Notes: generated by a model not told the origin, from the sequence alone. 38,387 nucleotides of DNA from Desulfovirgula sp. (GCA_020725525.1 DYEX01000117.1:1-38387), one strand, 5' to 3'; counted from the first letter of the stretch, positions 24,226-33,169 are shown. Made by a program: numbers and translations.

Positions 24226-24925
24226 GGTTATCCCTCCTTGGGTTTGGTCGAGGTCCAAAAATGGCGCTACCCACCCGAATTATATTTGCCCCTTCCTCTA
24301 CGGCCACCGTAAAATCGTTGCTCATCCCCATAGACAAAAAATCCAGCGGTAACTCCGGCAGCTCTTGTTTAAGCCAGCTGGCCATTTGATACAGTTCCCT
24401 GAAGATCGGCCTTGCCTGTTCGGGATCGGAGACCAGGGGAGCAATGGTCATTAATCCGCGCACGCGAATACCGGGAAGCTCCGCCACCCCCGCAACAAAG
24501 CTCCTCACCTCCCCGGGGGGTAAACCGTATTTGGTTTCTTCCCCGGATATATTTACCTGTACCAGCACTTCCACCGTTAAACCCCGCTCCTGGGCCCGGC
24601 GGCTGATTTCCCGGGCCAGGCGCCAGCTGTCCAGGGAATGGATCAGGTGTACCTTGCCGATAATATATTTAACCTTATTCGTTTGTAAATGGCCGATAAG
24701 GTGCCATTCCACATCAACCGGCAGCTGGGGGTGTTTGGACACCAGTTCCTGTACCCGGTTCTCCCCAAAGGCATTTATTCCTGCCGCCAGCGCTTCCCGC
24801 ATAATGTCGACAGAAACATTTTTGGTCACTGCTACCAGCTTAACCGAGCCGGGATCCCGGCCGGCCTTTTTTGCCGCCTTTATCACCTGCTCAATTACAT
24901 GAGAAAGGTTTTCCCTGACTCCCAA
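24203..24925 (-). CDS. yggS: YggS family PLP-binding protein
   Basis: A 240-residue PLP-homeostasis protein of the alanine-racemase N-terminal fold. The PLP lysine is Lys35 in VKLVAVTKNVSVD. FGENRVQELVSKH, WHLIGHLQTNKVKYI and LSMGMSNDFTVAVEEGANIIRVGSAIFG are typical. The family binds PLP but has no established catalytic reaction; it affects vitamin B6 and amino-acid balance. The C-terminal tail runs beyond the usual end and overlaps the start of sepF, so translation of the two is likely coupled. Confidence 0.93.
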   Translation of the reverse strand: MGVRENLSHVIEQVIKAAKKAGRDPGSVKLVAVTKNVSVDIMREALAAGINAFGENRVQELVSKHPQLPVDVEWHLIGHLQTNKVKYIIGKVHLIHSLDSWRLAREISRRAQERGLTVEVLVQVNISGEETKYGLPPGEVRSFVAGVAELPGIRVRGLMTIAPLVSDPEQARPIFRELYQMASWLKQELPELPLDFLSMGMSNDFTVAVEEGANIIRVGSAIFGPRPNPRRDNHGEKIGG

Positions 24926-24943
24926 TATCTTTCCCCCCAGCTC

Positions 24944-25870
24944 TCATTCCAGCCTGTCTCCCTCCCGGACCCAGAAAGGGTTGGTCACATAGCGGGTGCG
25001 GGTAGATAGACCCCGGCCGGAAATAACCACCCGTCCTGACGTTTCACCCAGAACCTGAACGGGCAGCCAGGTGGCCCGGCGCCGGGAAATAACATAGATA
25101 CCGGGTTGCCCGTCCCGCTCCACCACCGCCCGGGGAGGGACCACAAAACCGGCCACTTCTCCCGCCACCAGCTCCAGCTGGACATGGCGCTGGTGGACCA
25201 GATCGCCTGGATAAGCGGGTAAAAGAAAGAGCATCTCCCCGCCGGTAATTTTCTCTAAACGCATACGTATTTGCTGCCCCTGCCACAGGGCAACCACTGG
25301 CTGCCCGGGGGACCACTTTGCGGGAATAGCTTGTTCCCATGGAATGCGACACCAGTACCACATCCCGGACAGGTTATCCACCAGCTTACCTACCGGCTGC
25401 CCTTTTTCCACCCGGTCACCCGTAGCGGGGGAAGCGGACTTTGCCCCCAGTTTTTCCACGGCTTCCATTTCTAATGCATTTCCCGGTCGTAAAACCCTTT
25501 CCATTCCATCAATATGGTTGCAAAAAACTCCCCCCCGGGGTGCATAGACAACCACCTTTTCCTCACCGGTACCGCTATTGACCAGCAGAACCTCGGCCAC
25601 CGCCGCCCCGGCCCGCACCCGCTGCCCATCCCCCACCAGCAACCTTAGCTGACCCCGGCCGGGTGCAGATAACAGCTGCTCTTCTTTAATCAACCAGCCG
25701 GAAGTGGCAATGGTGCGGGAAATCTGGCCCTCCTTCAACCATTCGATCTTGACCAGGCGGGTCTCTACCAGGTACCAGGCCCGGTTGGCCAGCCACCAGA
25801 GGAAAAAAAGAACCACCAGGGAAAGGATAACCCGGGGGAAATTTCTTCTGTCCCTGAACAGGGAGATCAA
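24944..25870 (-). CDS. HlyD-like membrane fusion protein
   Basis: A 308-residue protein with one N-terminal membrane segment (about 13-31: PRVILSLVVLFFLWWLANRA) and an extracytoplasmic part with HlyD/RND-adaptor features. It shows a lipoyl-like half near 70-90 (RGQLRLLVGDGQRVRAGAAV) and a second near 145-165 (GDRVEKGQPVGKLVD), then a beta-barrel region (VQLELVAGEVAGFVVPPRAV). No efflux pump gene is adjacent; instead it precedes yggS-sepF, which suggests a cell-envelope role in relatives of this group. Family-level call only; the function is unknown. Confidence 0.78.
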   Translation of the reverse strand: MISLFRDRRNFPRVILSLVVLFFLWWLANRAWYLVETRLVKIEWLKEGQISRTIATSGWLIKEEQLLSAPGRGQLRLLVGDGQRVRAGAAVAEVLLVNSGTGEEKVVVYAPRGGVFCNHIDGMERVLRPGNALEMEAVEKLGAKSASPATGDRVEKGQPVGKLVDNLSGMWYWCRIPWEQAIPAKWSPGQPVVALWQGQQIRMRLEKITGGEMLFLLPAYPGDLVHQRHVQLELVAGEVAGFVVPPRAVVERDGQPGIYVISRRRATWLPVQVLGETSGRVVISGRGLSTRTRYVTNPFWVREGDRLE

Positions 25871-25950
25871 CCCCCGTCATGTGCCACCATCAGGCGGTAA
25901 TACGTAACGTGTCCTATTCGACGGTTCACGGTACAAATCCTGCGATAAAA

Positions 25951-25968
25951 GCGCCGGGAACCGGGCGC
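25951..25968 (-). terminator. Terminator after phoU
   Basis: On the minus strand GCGCCCGG and CCGGCGC-type arms form a GC-rich hairpin immediately followed by TTTTATCG (complement of 25943-25950). It lies 14 bases after the phoU stop. Confidence 0.75.
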
Positions 25969-25981
25969 ATGGCTAAAAAAT

Positions 25982-26647
25982 TTAGTTCAGCTCCCGGCGT
26001 TCGCCCGTAACCAGGTAAATAACCGCTTCGCCGATATTGGTGGCGTGATCGGCAATTCTTTCCAGGTAACGGCTTACATAAAGAAGGTAGGCCGATTGCA
26101 TTACCGTTTTGGGGTTCTCCATCATGTCGTTCAGCAACTCACGAAAAACTTTGGCAAAGATATAGTCCACTTCATCATCCAGGGCACACATTTCCCTTGC
26201 TTTTTGGACATCACCGTTTACATAGGCATCCAGGCCATCCTTGACCATCTGCTGGGCCAGGCGCCCCATCTGGGGGATATATTCCAGGCATTTTACCGTC
26301 AGGGGCTGACCGCTTAAACACATGGTAGCCCGGGCAATGTCCACTGCATGATCGGCCATGCGTTCCAGGCTCAAGAGAATTTTAATCCCGGTAATGGCCA
26401 CCCTCAAGTCCCGGGCAATGGGTTGCTGGGTGGCAATTAACTTTACACACTTATCTTCAATTTCCAGATAAAGCTCATCGATCATTTCATCGCCCATAAT
26501 TACCTGGGCCGCCCCGGCTACATCCAGCTTGACCAGGGATTGCACGGCATCATAAATGGCCTGTTCCACCAGACTGGCCATGCGCAGGATATCCTGCTGG
26601 AGCTCGGCCAGGGCTTTATCAAAGGAAGAACGGGGACTCACCTTCAT
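25982..26647 (-). CDS. phoU: PhoU phosphate signalling protein
   Basis: A 221-residue all-helical protein with the duplicated PhoU repeat. The N-terminal repeat reads FDKALAELQQDILRMASLVEQAI...ARDLRVAITGIKILLSLERMADHAVDIA, and the second ends DYIFAKVFRELLNDMMENPK and YLERIADHATNIGEAVIYLVTGE. PhoU links the Pst phosphate transporter to the PhoR kinase and dampens phosphate uptake. It follows pstB, and the phoP-phoR pair is upstream on the same strand. A terminator ends the unit. Confidence 0.94.
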   Translation of the reverse strand: MKVSPRSSFDKALAELQQDILRMASLVEQAIYDAVQSLVKLDVAGAAQVIMGDEMIDELYLEIEDKCVKLIATQQPIARDLRVAITGIKILLSLERMADHAVDIARATMCLSGQPLTVKCLEYIPQMGRLAQQMVKDGLDAYVNGDVQKAREMCALDDEVDYIFAKVFRELLNDMMENPKTVMQSAYLLYVSRYLERIADHATNIGEAVIYLVTGERRELN

Positions 26648-26717
26648 CCCTCCCCAAAGAGTCGTTTGTTTTCATCCTGTGCGCCACCAGTTACGGGGGA
26701 CCGGCCAGGGCGAATTA

Positions 26718-27479
26718 TTAACCGAACCGGCCGGTAATGTAATCTTCGGTTCGCTGATCTTTAGGACGGGTGAAGATTTCATCGGTCGTCCCCCATTCCA
26801 CCAGTTCGCCGTTTAAAAAATAGGCCGTGATGTCTGAGACCCGGGCCGCCTGCTGCATGTTATGGGTCACAATAACTATAGTATAGTTTTTCTTGAGGAC
26901 CTGGATCAGTTCCTCTATTTTCAGGGTGGAAATTGGATCCAGGGCAGAACTGGGTTCGTCCATCAGTAGCACTTCCGGTTCCACCGCCAGGAGGCGGGCA
27001 ATGCAGAGGCGTTGCTGCTGGCCACCGGAAAGGCCCAGGGCCGATTTAAATAAGCGGTCCTGCACCTCATCCCACAGGGCCGCGTCCCGCAGGCTCCTTT
27101 CCACAATTTCGTCCAACAACCGCTTATTCTTGATACCGTGAACCCTCGGGCCGTACGCCACGTTATCATAAACCGACATAGGAAAGGGATTCGGACGCTG
27201 GAAGACCATCCCGACTCGTTTGCGTAAGTAAACCACATCCACATCGGGAGCGTAGATATCCTGGCCGTCCAGTAAAACCGTTCCCTCTATCCGTACTCCC
27301 TCGATAAGATCGTTCATCCGGTTTAAGGTACGTAAAAAGGTTGACTTGCCGCAACCGGAAGGACCAATAAGAGCAGTGATTTTATTGGCCTTTATATCTA
27401 AATTGATATCTTTCAGGGCGTGAAAATCTTTATAATAAAGGTTTAAATCTTTAACGGCAATCTTCACGTGTTCCTCCAT
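26718..27479 (-). CDS. pstB: Phosphate ABC transporter ATPase PstB
   Basis: A 253-residue ABC ATPase with Walker [21 protein letters not shown], signature [16 protein letters not shown], Walker [14 protein letters not shown], and the PstB-specific [14 protein letters not shown] and [20 protein letters not shown] stretches. It energises high-affinity phosphate import with PstC/PstA and the binding protein PstS. None of those is encoded in this window, although phoU and phoPR are adjacent. The permease must therefore be elsewhere, or the gene is a remnant of a rearranged pst operon. The ATG at 27479 has an adequate site ahead. Confidence 0.95.
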   Translation of the reverse strand: MEEHVKIAVKDLNLYYKDFHALKDINLDIKANKITALIGPSGCGKSTFLRTLNRMNDLIEGVRIEGTVLLDGQDIYAPDVDVVYLRKRVGMVFQRPNPFPMSVYDNVAYGPRVHGIKNKRLLDEIVERSLRDAALWDEVQDRLFKSALGLSGGQQQRLCIARLLAVEPEVLLMDEPSSALDPISTLKIEELIQVLKKNYTIVIVTHNMQQAARVSDITAYFLNGELVEWGTTDEIFTRPKDQRTEDYITGRFG

Positions 27480-27569
27480 CGGGCACCCCCCAAGTCAACT
27501 CTTTTTTTGTCATTGTGGCCCGTTCTAACAAAGGAATGTTAATTATGGTTTACCAAAGGCTATTTTTGA

Positions 27570-28961
27570 TTAACGGGATGCCGGTTCAGCCAGGGGCAGG
27601 GTAAAGTAAAACAAACTTCCCTTGCCGGGTGTACTTTCCACCTCAATCTTGCCGCCATGAGCGCGAATAATATGTTTCACAATGGCCAGGCCGATACCAA
27701 AACCCCCCAGTTCCCGGGAACGGGCCTTATCCACACGGTAGAAACGCTCAAATATACGGGGCAGGCTTTCGGCAGGAATGCCAATGCCGGTATCTTCCAC
27801 CTCTACCCTCAACTGATCCTCCAGGACCATGGCCCGGATGGTTACGCTGCCCCGGGGCGGGGTATATTTAATGGCGTTGTCCAGCAAATTAATCAACACC
27901 TGGGCAAGCATATCGGGATCACCATACACGCTGGGCAGATCCCGGGGCACTTCCAGGGAAAGGGTGAGTGCTTTTTCCTTTGCCTGCGGCCGGAACAGGG
28001 AAGCCACGCGGTTGATAATGTCCACCAAATTCACCGGTTGCCAGCGGTGCACCACCCGTCGTTCCTCAATCTTGGAGAGATCCAGCAGATCGTCCACCAG
28101 ACGGGTTAGGCGTTCGGTTTCCTGACTCATTATTTCCAGAAACTGGCGGGAAGTTTTGGGATCATTCATAGCCCCGTCCAGAAGGGTTTCTAAGAAACCC
28201 TTGATGGAAGTTAATGGAGTACGCAGTTCATGGGAAACATTGGCCACAAACTCCGTACGCATCTGTTCCAGTTTTTTGCGTTCGGTAATATCCCGCAGGA
28301 CCACCACTACCCCCCCGGTTTCCCGGTTGGAGCCTTTTAAAGGGGTGGCATGGAGGCGGAAAATGCGAGGGTCGGAGCCGGCCCCGAAAATTTTCACTTC
28401 CTCGCTGGTGGGTTTTTGTGTCTCTAGAGCCTTGCGCAGGAGGCGCTCAACGTCATAGTTGCGGATAACTCCCAGGATTTTTTTCCCCAGGCAGGTTTCC
28501 TGCCTTAAGTCAAATATTTCCTCTACCACCGGGTTTATGAGCAGCACGCGACCCTCCCGGTCCAGGGCAATTACTCCGTCGGCCATGCTGTCCAGAATGG
28601 CGCGGGCCCGGTTCCTTTCATCGGTAATCATGTCAATAGTGTTCCGCAGTTGACGGGCCATGTCATTAATGCTGCGGGCCAGTTCCCCTATTTCATCCTG
28701 GGTATAAATATGCAGTTCCCGGTCCAGGTTGCCCCGGGCCATATCCCTGGCCGCGGCAATGATTTCATTTAACGGACCGATGACCCTCTGGTATAAAAGC
28801 CAGGCCAGTAATACCGATAGGGGCAGGATAATAAATAAAGCTCCTAATACGCTCAGTTTTTTAGCGGCATAAAGCTGCAAAAGGGCAAAAAAGATGACCA
28901 TTAAGAAAAAATAACTGACCACCGGCCGCCAGGAAATACCCCGCAGGAAGTTAAGCTTCAC
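27570..28961 (-). CDS. phoR: PhoR-type sensor histidine kinase
   Basis: A 463-residue membrane kinase. Two N-terminal membrane segments (about 14-31 and 38-57) are joined by only about six residues, so it lacks the large extracytoplasmic sensor domain of classical PhoR. HAMP (about 58-112) and PAS (about 120-225) follow, then HisKA with His244 in NVSHELRTPLTSIKGFLETL. The HATPase motifs are NLLDNAIKYT, GIGIP and GFGIGLAIVKHI. It phosphorylates the adjacent PhoP, and with PhoU and PstB present the signal is probably phosphate. It starts 3 bases after phoP. Confidence 0.93.
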   Translation of the reverse strand: MKLNFLRGISWRPVVSYFFLMVIFFALLQLYAAKKLSVLGALFIILPLSVLLAWLLYQRVIGPLNEIIAAARDMARGNLDRELHIYTQDEIGELARSINDMARQLRNTIDMITDERNRARAILDSMADGVIALDREGRVLLINPVVEEIFDLRQETCLGKKILGVIRNYDVERLLRKALETQKPTSEEVKIFGAGSDPRIFRLHATPLKGSNRETGGVVVVLRDITERKKLEQMRTEFVANVSHELRTPLTSIKGFLETLLDGAMNDPKTSRQFLEIMSQETERLTRLVDDLLDLSKIEERRVVHRWQPVNLVDIINRVASLFRPQAKEKALTLSLEVPRDLPSVYGDPDMLAQVLINLLDNAIKYTPPRGSVTIRAMVLEDQLRVEVEDTGIGIPAESLPRIFERFYRVDKARSRELGGFGIGLAIVKHIIRAHGGKIEVESTPGKGSLFYFTLPLAEPASR

Positions 28962-28964
28962 CCC

Positions 28965-29675
28965 TCAAGGCACCTCCCGGAAGCGATAACCCACTCCACG
29001 TACCGTTTCAATATACTGGGGGGCGTTGGGGACCTGTTCCAGCTTTTGACGGATATGCCGGATATGCACATCTACTGTGCGGGAGTCCCCCGCATAGTCA
29101 TAACCCCAGATCTGTTCCAGCAGGTATTCACGGGAAAATACTTTTCCCGGTTCACTGGCCAGAAACCGCAGTAACTCGAACTCCTTCGGAGTCAGGTCCT
29201 GTTTAACGCCATCCACGGTAACCAGGAAACGATCCGGGTCAATTACCAGCCGCCCGCGGACCAGCTTTCCCCCCGGGGGGCGAGCACCCCTGCCTTCGCC
29301 CTCCACAGGCGCCCGGCGCAACCGGGCTTTGACCCGGGCCACCAGCTCCCGCGGGCTAAAAGGCTTGGTGACGTAGTCGTCGGCTCCCATTTCCAGGCCC
29401 AGGATCTTATCCAGCTCCTCCCCCCGGGCACTGATCATAATCACCGGAATATGCCGGGTTTCGGCCTCCTGCTGCAGGGTGCGACAGACCGCCAGGCCGT
29501 CCTGTCCCGGCAACATCACATCCAGCAGGATGAGATCGGGCCGCTGGGAGCGTGCCATTTCGATGGCGGTATTCCCGTCAGTGGCGGCTATTACCTGGTA
29601 ACCCTCCTTTTCCAGGTTAAAGCGGATCAATTCCACAATATGCTCTTCATCATCCACAACCAGGATTTTAGCCAT
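28965..29675 (-). CDS. phoP: PhoP/PhoB-type response regulator
   Basis: A 236-residue OmpR-family regulator. The receiver has the acidic pair DD (8-9), the phosphorylated Asp52 in LILLDVMLPGQDG and the conserved Lys in DDYVTKPFSPREL. The C-terminal winged helix shows LTPKEFELLRFLASEPGKVFSREYLL and SRTVDVHIRHIRQKLE. It would control phosphate-starvation genes with the following PhoR. The ATG at 29675 lies 25 bases after pgeF, and the three genes probably share the promoter upstream of pgeF. Confidence 0.93.
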   Translation of the reverse strand: MAKILVVDDEEHIVELIRFNLEKEGYQVIAATDGNTAIEMARSQRPDLILLDVMLPGQDGLAVCRTLQQEAETRHIPVIMISARGEELDKILGLEMGADDYVTKPFSPRELVARVKARLRRAPVEGEGRGARPPGGKLVRGRLVIDPDRFLVTVDGVKQDLTPKEFELLRFLASEPGKVFSREYLLEQIWGYDYAGDSRTVDVHIRHIRQKLEQVPNAPQYIETVRGVGYRFREVP

Positions 29676-29700
29676 ATACTCGCCTCCTTTAAGCGGCCGG

Positions 29701-30519
29701 TTAAGTTAACATGATCAGGGCCGCCATCCTCCCGGTACGGCAGCCACTCCCCCGGTATGAAAAAAAGAGATCCTGCCGGCAACAGGTGCAAACACCGGCT
29801 ATAAAAATGTTTTCCGGCCCAAGGCCGGCTTTCACCAGAATGCGCCGGTTAGCCTCCCAAAGGTCAAGCTGCCACTTGCCGGACGGATTGGGAACCAAAA
29901 GTTCCTGCCAGAAGGGAAAATGTCCTTTAAACAGATCAACTAAGGGCGCATCCACTTCATAGCAACAGGGTCCAACGGAGGGGCCAATACCCGCCAGGCA
30001 ATCCCCGGGCCGGCTGCCAAAAAAACGGCCCATGGCCTCCACCGTTTTGGCCGCAATGCCAAGGTACGTCCCCCTCCAGCCGGCATGGGCCAGACCAACC
30101 ACCCGCCGGACCGGGTCCAGAAGGAAAACCGGCACGCAATCGGCATAATAACTGGACAGGGGTACCAGGGGTTCCCCGGTAATCAGGGCATCGGTGGCGG
30201 GCAGGGCATCTTCCGCCGTCCGGGCCCCCCGGCCGCGGTGAGCCTTCCCTACCACCGCCACCCGGTCTCCGTGGACCTGCTGGCCGGCCACCAGGTGTGC
30301 GGGGTTCATTTCCAGGGTCCGGCAGGCCAGCTCCCGGTTGGTCAGAACATGATCAGGGTCATCACCCACATGAAAGGCCATATTTAAAGTGGCGAATTCC
30401 CCGGTACTGACACCACCATGGCGGGTGGTAAAGCCATGACTCACCAAACCGGTTTCCAGGAAGGCTTCCCAGAGCAGCCACTTAACCGTCCCTTCTTCTT
30501 TCCACAGGTAGCCGGACAC
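29701..30519 (-). CDS. pgeF: Polyphenol oxidase / purine nucleosidase family PgeF (YlmD)
   Basis: A 272-residue protein of the DUF152/YfiH/YlmD family. It has SHGFTTRHGGVS near the N-terminus, ATDALITGEP..LSSYYADCVPVFLLDP (about 131-160), and AHAGWRGTYLGIAAK with the metal-binding His and Cys residues. Family members act as multicopper-like laccases or purine nucleoside phosphorylase/adenosine deaminase-like enzymes, and in E. coli YfiH edits peptidoglycan precursors. Which reaction applies here cannot be told. The GTG start has GGGAGGG ahead. It leads the pgeF-phoP-phoR run. Confidence 0.9.
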   Translation of the reverse strand: MSGYLWKEEGTVKWLLWEAFLETGLVSHGFTTRHGGVSTGEFATLNMAFHVGDDPDHVLTNRELACRTLEMNPAHLVAGQQVHGDRVAVVGKAHRGRGARTAEDALPATDALITGEPLVPLSSYYADCVPVFLLDPVRRVVGLAHAGWRGTYLGIAAKTVEAMGRFFGSRPGDCLAGIGPSVGPCCYEVDAPLVDLFKGHFPFWQELLVPNPSGKWQLDLWEANRRILVKAGLGPENIFIAGVCTCCRQDLFFSYRGSGCRTGRMAALIMLT

Positions 30520-30568
30520 GGAAATCGATCCCTCCCCAAAAACCGGGAAAATTCCCGATTACACCATA

Positions 30569-30597
30569 ATTATACCGGTACACCTTGTTTTAGGCAA
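30569..30597 (-). promoter_or_regulatory. Sigma-A promoter of pgeF
   Basis: On the minus strand TTGCCT (30592-30597), a 17-bp spacer, and a perfect TATAAT (30569-30574), 50 bases before the pgeF start. A CGGGAA/TTCCCG hairpin followed by TTTTT (30539-30557) lies in the first transcribed bases. It can serve as a terminator for the upstream nuclease gene and may attenuate pgeF. Confidence 0.7.
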
Positions 30598-30602
30598 TGT
30601 AA

Positions 30603-32165
30603 TTAACTGGCCTGCTTTTGAATGGATGCCAGCAGGGCGTTCAAATGGTCCAGCTGTTCCATAATCTCCTGGTAATGTCCCCTGCCCAGACCGCTGGCCA
30701 GCACATCCTGTAAACGGCTCGCCACTGCGTCATATGCCCGGCGCAACTCCTCCTCGCCAACCGGCAAAGCCGGGGTTAGCTGCACTTCTTCCTCAAGCAC
30801 GGGAACGTGCACGGAATAACCGTAACGGCGGGCAATATCCTGCGCCAGAACATTCATGGAAGAAGGTTCCCCGTGCACCAGGAAAACCCTGGTAGGGGGT
30901 TTTTGCAAGTGTCCCAACCATTCCAGCAATTCTTCTTTATCCGCATGGGCAGAAAAACTATCGATACTTTTAATGGTAGCCCGGACGGCCACTTCTTCCC
31001 CGTGAATGCGCACGTATTTTGCCCCGTCTTTTATCTTGCGACCCTTGGTTCCAGGAGCCTGGTAACCAACAAAAAGAACGGTGCATTCGGGACGCCACAG
31101 GTTGTGGCGCAGGTGGTGCTTGATCCGGCCGGCCTCGCACATGCCGCTGGCCGCTATGATGATGGCCCCGCTTTTAATTTTATTTAAAGCCATGGATTCT
31201 TCGGTGGTGCGGGTAAACTCAAGGGCGGTCATGTTCAGGGGATCTTTCCCCTGGGCTATAAGCTCCTGGGTCTCCTGGTCAAAATAAGGGGTATATTTTT
31301 TGAAAACTTCCGTGGCCGCCACGGCCATGGGGCTGTCAATATAAACCTTCATGGGCGGGAAGCGGTTGTTGACAATCAGGAGATTGAGATCATAAATCAA
31401 ATCCTGGGTGCGTTCCACGGCAAAAGCGGGAATAATTAAATTGCCGCCTTTACGATAGGTCTCCCAGATAATATCGTGGAGCAGATTTAAATGATCTTCC
31501 TGGTCCGGGTGCATCCGGTCACCATAGGTGGATTCGATGAATACATAATCAGCATGGTCGATAAACGAGGGATCTTTAAGGAAGGGCTTGTTCTTTTTCC
31601 CTAAATCGCCGGTAAAAAGAAGTTTGGTTTCTTGTCGCCCCTCCCTGACCGTAAGTTCTACCATAGCCGAACCAAGGATATGTCCTGCTTCCAAAAAGCG
31701 TACGCTGATCTCTTTGGTGAGATTTACCACCCGGTCGTAATCCACGGGCTCAAAAAAATTTATAGCCCGGTTGGCGTCTTCAACGCTATAAATTGGTTCT
31801 ATGAGCGGGCGGCCGGCCCGGGCGGCCTTGCGGTTAAGCCTTTCTACCTCCATTTCCTGGATGTGCCCGCTGTCGGGTAACATAACAGCACAAAGATCAA
31901 TGGTAGCCGGGGTAGCCAGCACTTTGCCTCGAAAACCATTTTTCACCAGCTTAGGGATTAAACCGCTGTGATCTATATGGGCGTGGGTGAGCAAAACGTA
32001 ATCTACGCTAAGGGGTGACACAGGGAAAGGTCGATAGTTGCGCTCCCTTAAGGCCCTGGACCCCTGAAACATGCCGCAATCCACCATCAGCCGGTTGGGC
32101 CCCACTTCTAATAGAAAGCAAGAGCCGGTAACTGTTTGAGCAGCTCCCAGAAAACGAACCCGCAT
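30603..32165 (-). CDS. Beta-CASP metallo-beta-lactamase RNA-processing nuclease
   Basis: A 520-residue cytoplasmic Zn enzyme of the CPSF/Ysh1-type MBL fold. The motif LTHAHIDHSG (about 58-67) is the HxHxDH metal site; the glycine-rich TGSCFLLEVG and MVDCGMFQG lie before it, and GDLG supplies the next ligand. The beta-CASP and RMMBL parts include DFIIPAFAVERTQDL-like IPAFAVERTQDL, IIAASGMCEAGRIKHHLR and FSAHADKEELLEWL. Family members cut or degrade RNA; the in vivo target is unknown. The C-terminal about 55 residues form a helical extension. It is monocistronic, between pgeF and the fmdB gene. Confidence 0.88.
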   Translation of the reverse strand: MRVRFLGAAQTVTGSCFLLEVGPNRLMVDCGMFQGSRALRERNYRPFPVSPLSVDYVLLTHAHIDHSGLIPKLVKNGFRGKVLATPATIDLCAVMLPDSGHIQEMEVERLNRKAARAGRPLIEPIYSVEDANRAINFFEPVDYDRVVNLTKEISVRFLEAGHILGSAMVELTVREGRQETKLLFTGDLGKKNKPFLKDPSFIDHADYVFIESTYGDRMHPDQEDHLNLLHDIIWETYRKGGNLIIPAFAVERTQDLIYDLNLLIVNNRFPPMKVYIDSPMAVAATEVFKKYTPYFDQETQELIAQGKDPLNMTALEFTRTTEESMALNKIKSGAIIIAASGMCEAGRIKHHLRHNLWRPECTVLFVGYQAPGTKGRKIKDGAKYVRIHGEEVAVRATIKSIDSFSAHADKEELLEWLGHLQKPPTRVFLVHGEPSSMNVLAQDIARRYGYSVHVPVLEEEVQLTPALPVGEEELRRAYDAVASRLQDVLASGLGRGHYQEIMEQLDHLNALLASIQKQAS

Positions 32166-32255
32166 ATGACTCCTCCTGACTGCTGTAAATCAGTTTTTTA
32201 TTAATTCCCTTTAAATAAGGATAATCCCTTCTAAATACAGTGAAAAATGTCTTCC

Positions 32256-32284
32256 TTGACAGGTGCCGGGCCGCGGCGTAAGCT
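32256..32284 (+). promoter_or_regulatory. Sigma-A promoter of the FmdB-type gene
   Basis: On the plus strand TTGACA (32256-32261), a 17-bp spacer that is unusually GC-rich, and TAAGCT (32279-32284). The transcript would start near 32291, directly at a perfect AGCCGGGA-AA-TCCCGGCT hairpin (32291-32308) before the ribosome-binding site. Confidence 0.6.
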
Positions 32285-32332
32285 AAAAATAGCCGGGAAA
32301 TCCCGGCTGTTTATCGGAAAGGAGTGTTGTGC

Positions 32333-32563
32333 ATGCCTATTTATGAATTTCGCTGTAAGACCTGCGGTCACCGCTTTGAAAAGTTATGCTCACTGGGAGA
32401 AAGTGGTGAGCAACAGGTATGCCCGGCATGCCAGGCCACCGGCGCAAACCGGGTGATGAGCAGTTTTGCCTCCCCGGGCAACCGGGATGCGGGCGGTAGC
32501 AGCAGCGGTGGCAGCAGTTGCAGCGGGTGCGCCGGGGGAAGCTGCTCCACCTGCGGACATTGA
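32333..32563 (+). CDS. FmdB-type zinc-ribbon protein
   Basis: A 76-residue protein that begins MPIYEFRCKTCGHRFEKLCS and has the second pair CPACQATG, a CxxC...CxxC zinc ribbon typical of the FmdB/putative regulatory family. The tail is rich in Gly, Ser and Cys (GGSSSGGSSCSGCAGGSCSTCGH). Function is not established for the family. It is the only plus-strand gene in this part of the window. I choose the ATG at 32333 with AAAGGAG 8 bases ahead rather than the in-frame TTG at 32324. It has its own promoter and terminator. Confidence 0.9.
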   Translation: MPIYEFRCKTCGHRFEKLCSLGESGEQQVCPACQATGANRVMSSFASPGNRDAGGSSSGGSSCSGCAGGSCSTCGH

Positions 32564-32592
32564 AAAAGGGGGTTCAAAGCCCCCCTTTTTTT
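32563..32592. terminator. Bidirectional terminator between fmdB and nrdG
   Basis: GGGGG-TTCAAAG-CCCCC flanked by AAAAA and TTTTTTT. It ends the FmdB-type gene on the plus strand and, with its T5 on the other strand, the nrdR-nrdD-nrdG operon. Confidence 0.88.
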
Positions 32593-32634
32593 CGCTATAT
32601 GGAATATGGCTGGAAAAAGAGGAAATTCCGTCCG

Positions 32635-33150
32635 TTATCCAGTCCTACCCCACGAAGCGATGACCACCCGGCCGCAGGTAAGGGATGCAGGCACGTCGAT
32701 AATGCGCTGGTTGCTGGAACCACGGAAAGGCAGTGCCGGGTCCCTTTTTTCCTTTATATACGGACCGTCCACAATGTAATCGGAAAGCTCCAGAAGCTCT
32801 TTGACCGCCCCATCCCTTTGGGCCAGCTCAAGAAGCCTCTCCCAGGTATAGCCCGTATAAGTAATCACGTCCCGGCCCAGGGCGCGAACCTGCCGGGCCA
32901 GGTGGGCCAGGGCACCGGCCTGGGCAAAGGGCTCGCCCCCGGAAAGGGTTATCCCTTTTAAAAGGGGGTTTTTCTTGACCATGGCCAGAACTTCTTCCAC
33001 CTCAACCGGAGTACCCCCGGCCGGATCCCAGGTGTGGGGATTATGGCAGCCGGGACAGCGATGGGGGCAGCCCTGGGCAAAGACCACCAGCCGCAGGCCC
33101 GGCCCGTCCACCACACTTTCCTTAATGATCCCGGCCACACGTAACAACAT
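32635..33150 (-). CDS. nrdG: Anaerobic ribonucleotide reductase activating protein
   Basis: A 171-residue radical-SAM enzyme that makes the glycyl radical on NrdD. The cluster motif CPHRCPGCHNPHTWDP holds Cys-x3-Cys-x2-Cys; SGGEPFAQAGAL is the SAM-binding GGE motif. It starts with ATG at 33150, 20 bases after nrdD, and is the last gene of the nrd operon. Confidence 0.94.
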   Translation of the reverse strand: MLLRVAGIIKESVVDGPGLRLVVFAQGCPHRCPGCHNPHTWDPAGGTPVEVEEVLAMVKKNPLLKGITLSGGEPFAQAGALAHLARQVRALGRDVITYTGYTWERLLELAQRDGAVKELLELSDYIVDGPYIKEKRDPALPFRGSSNQRIIDVPASLTCGRVVIASWGRTG

Positions 33151-33169
33151 CCCACATCTCTCCTTATTC

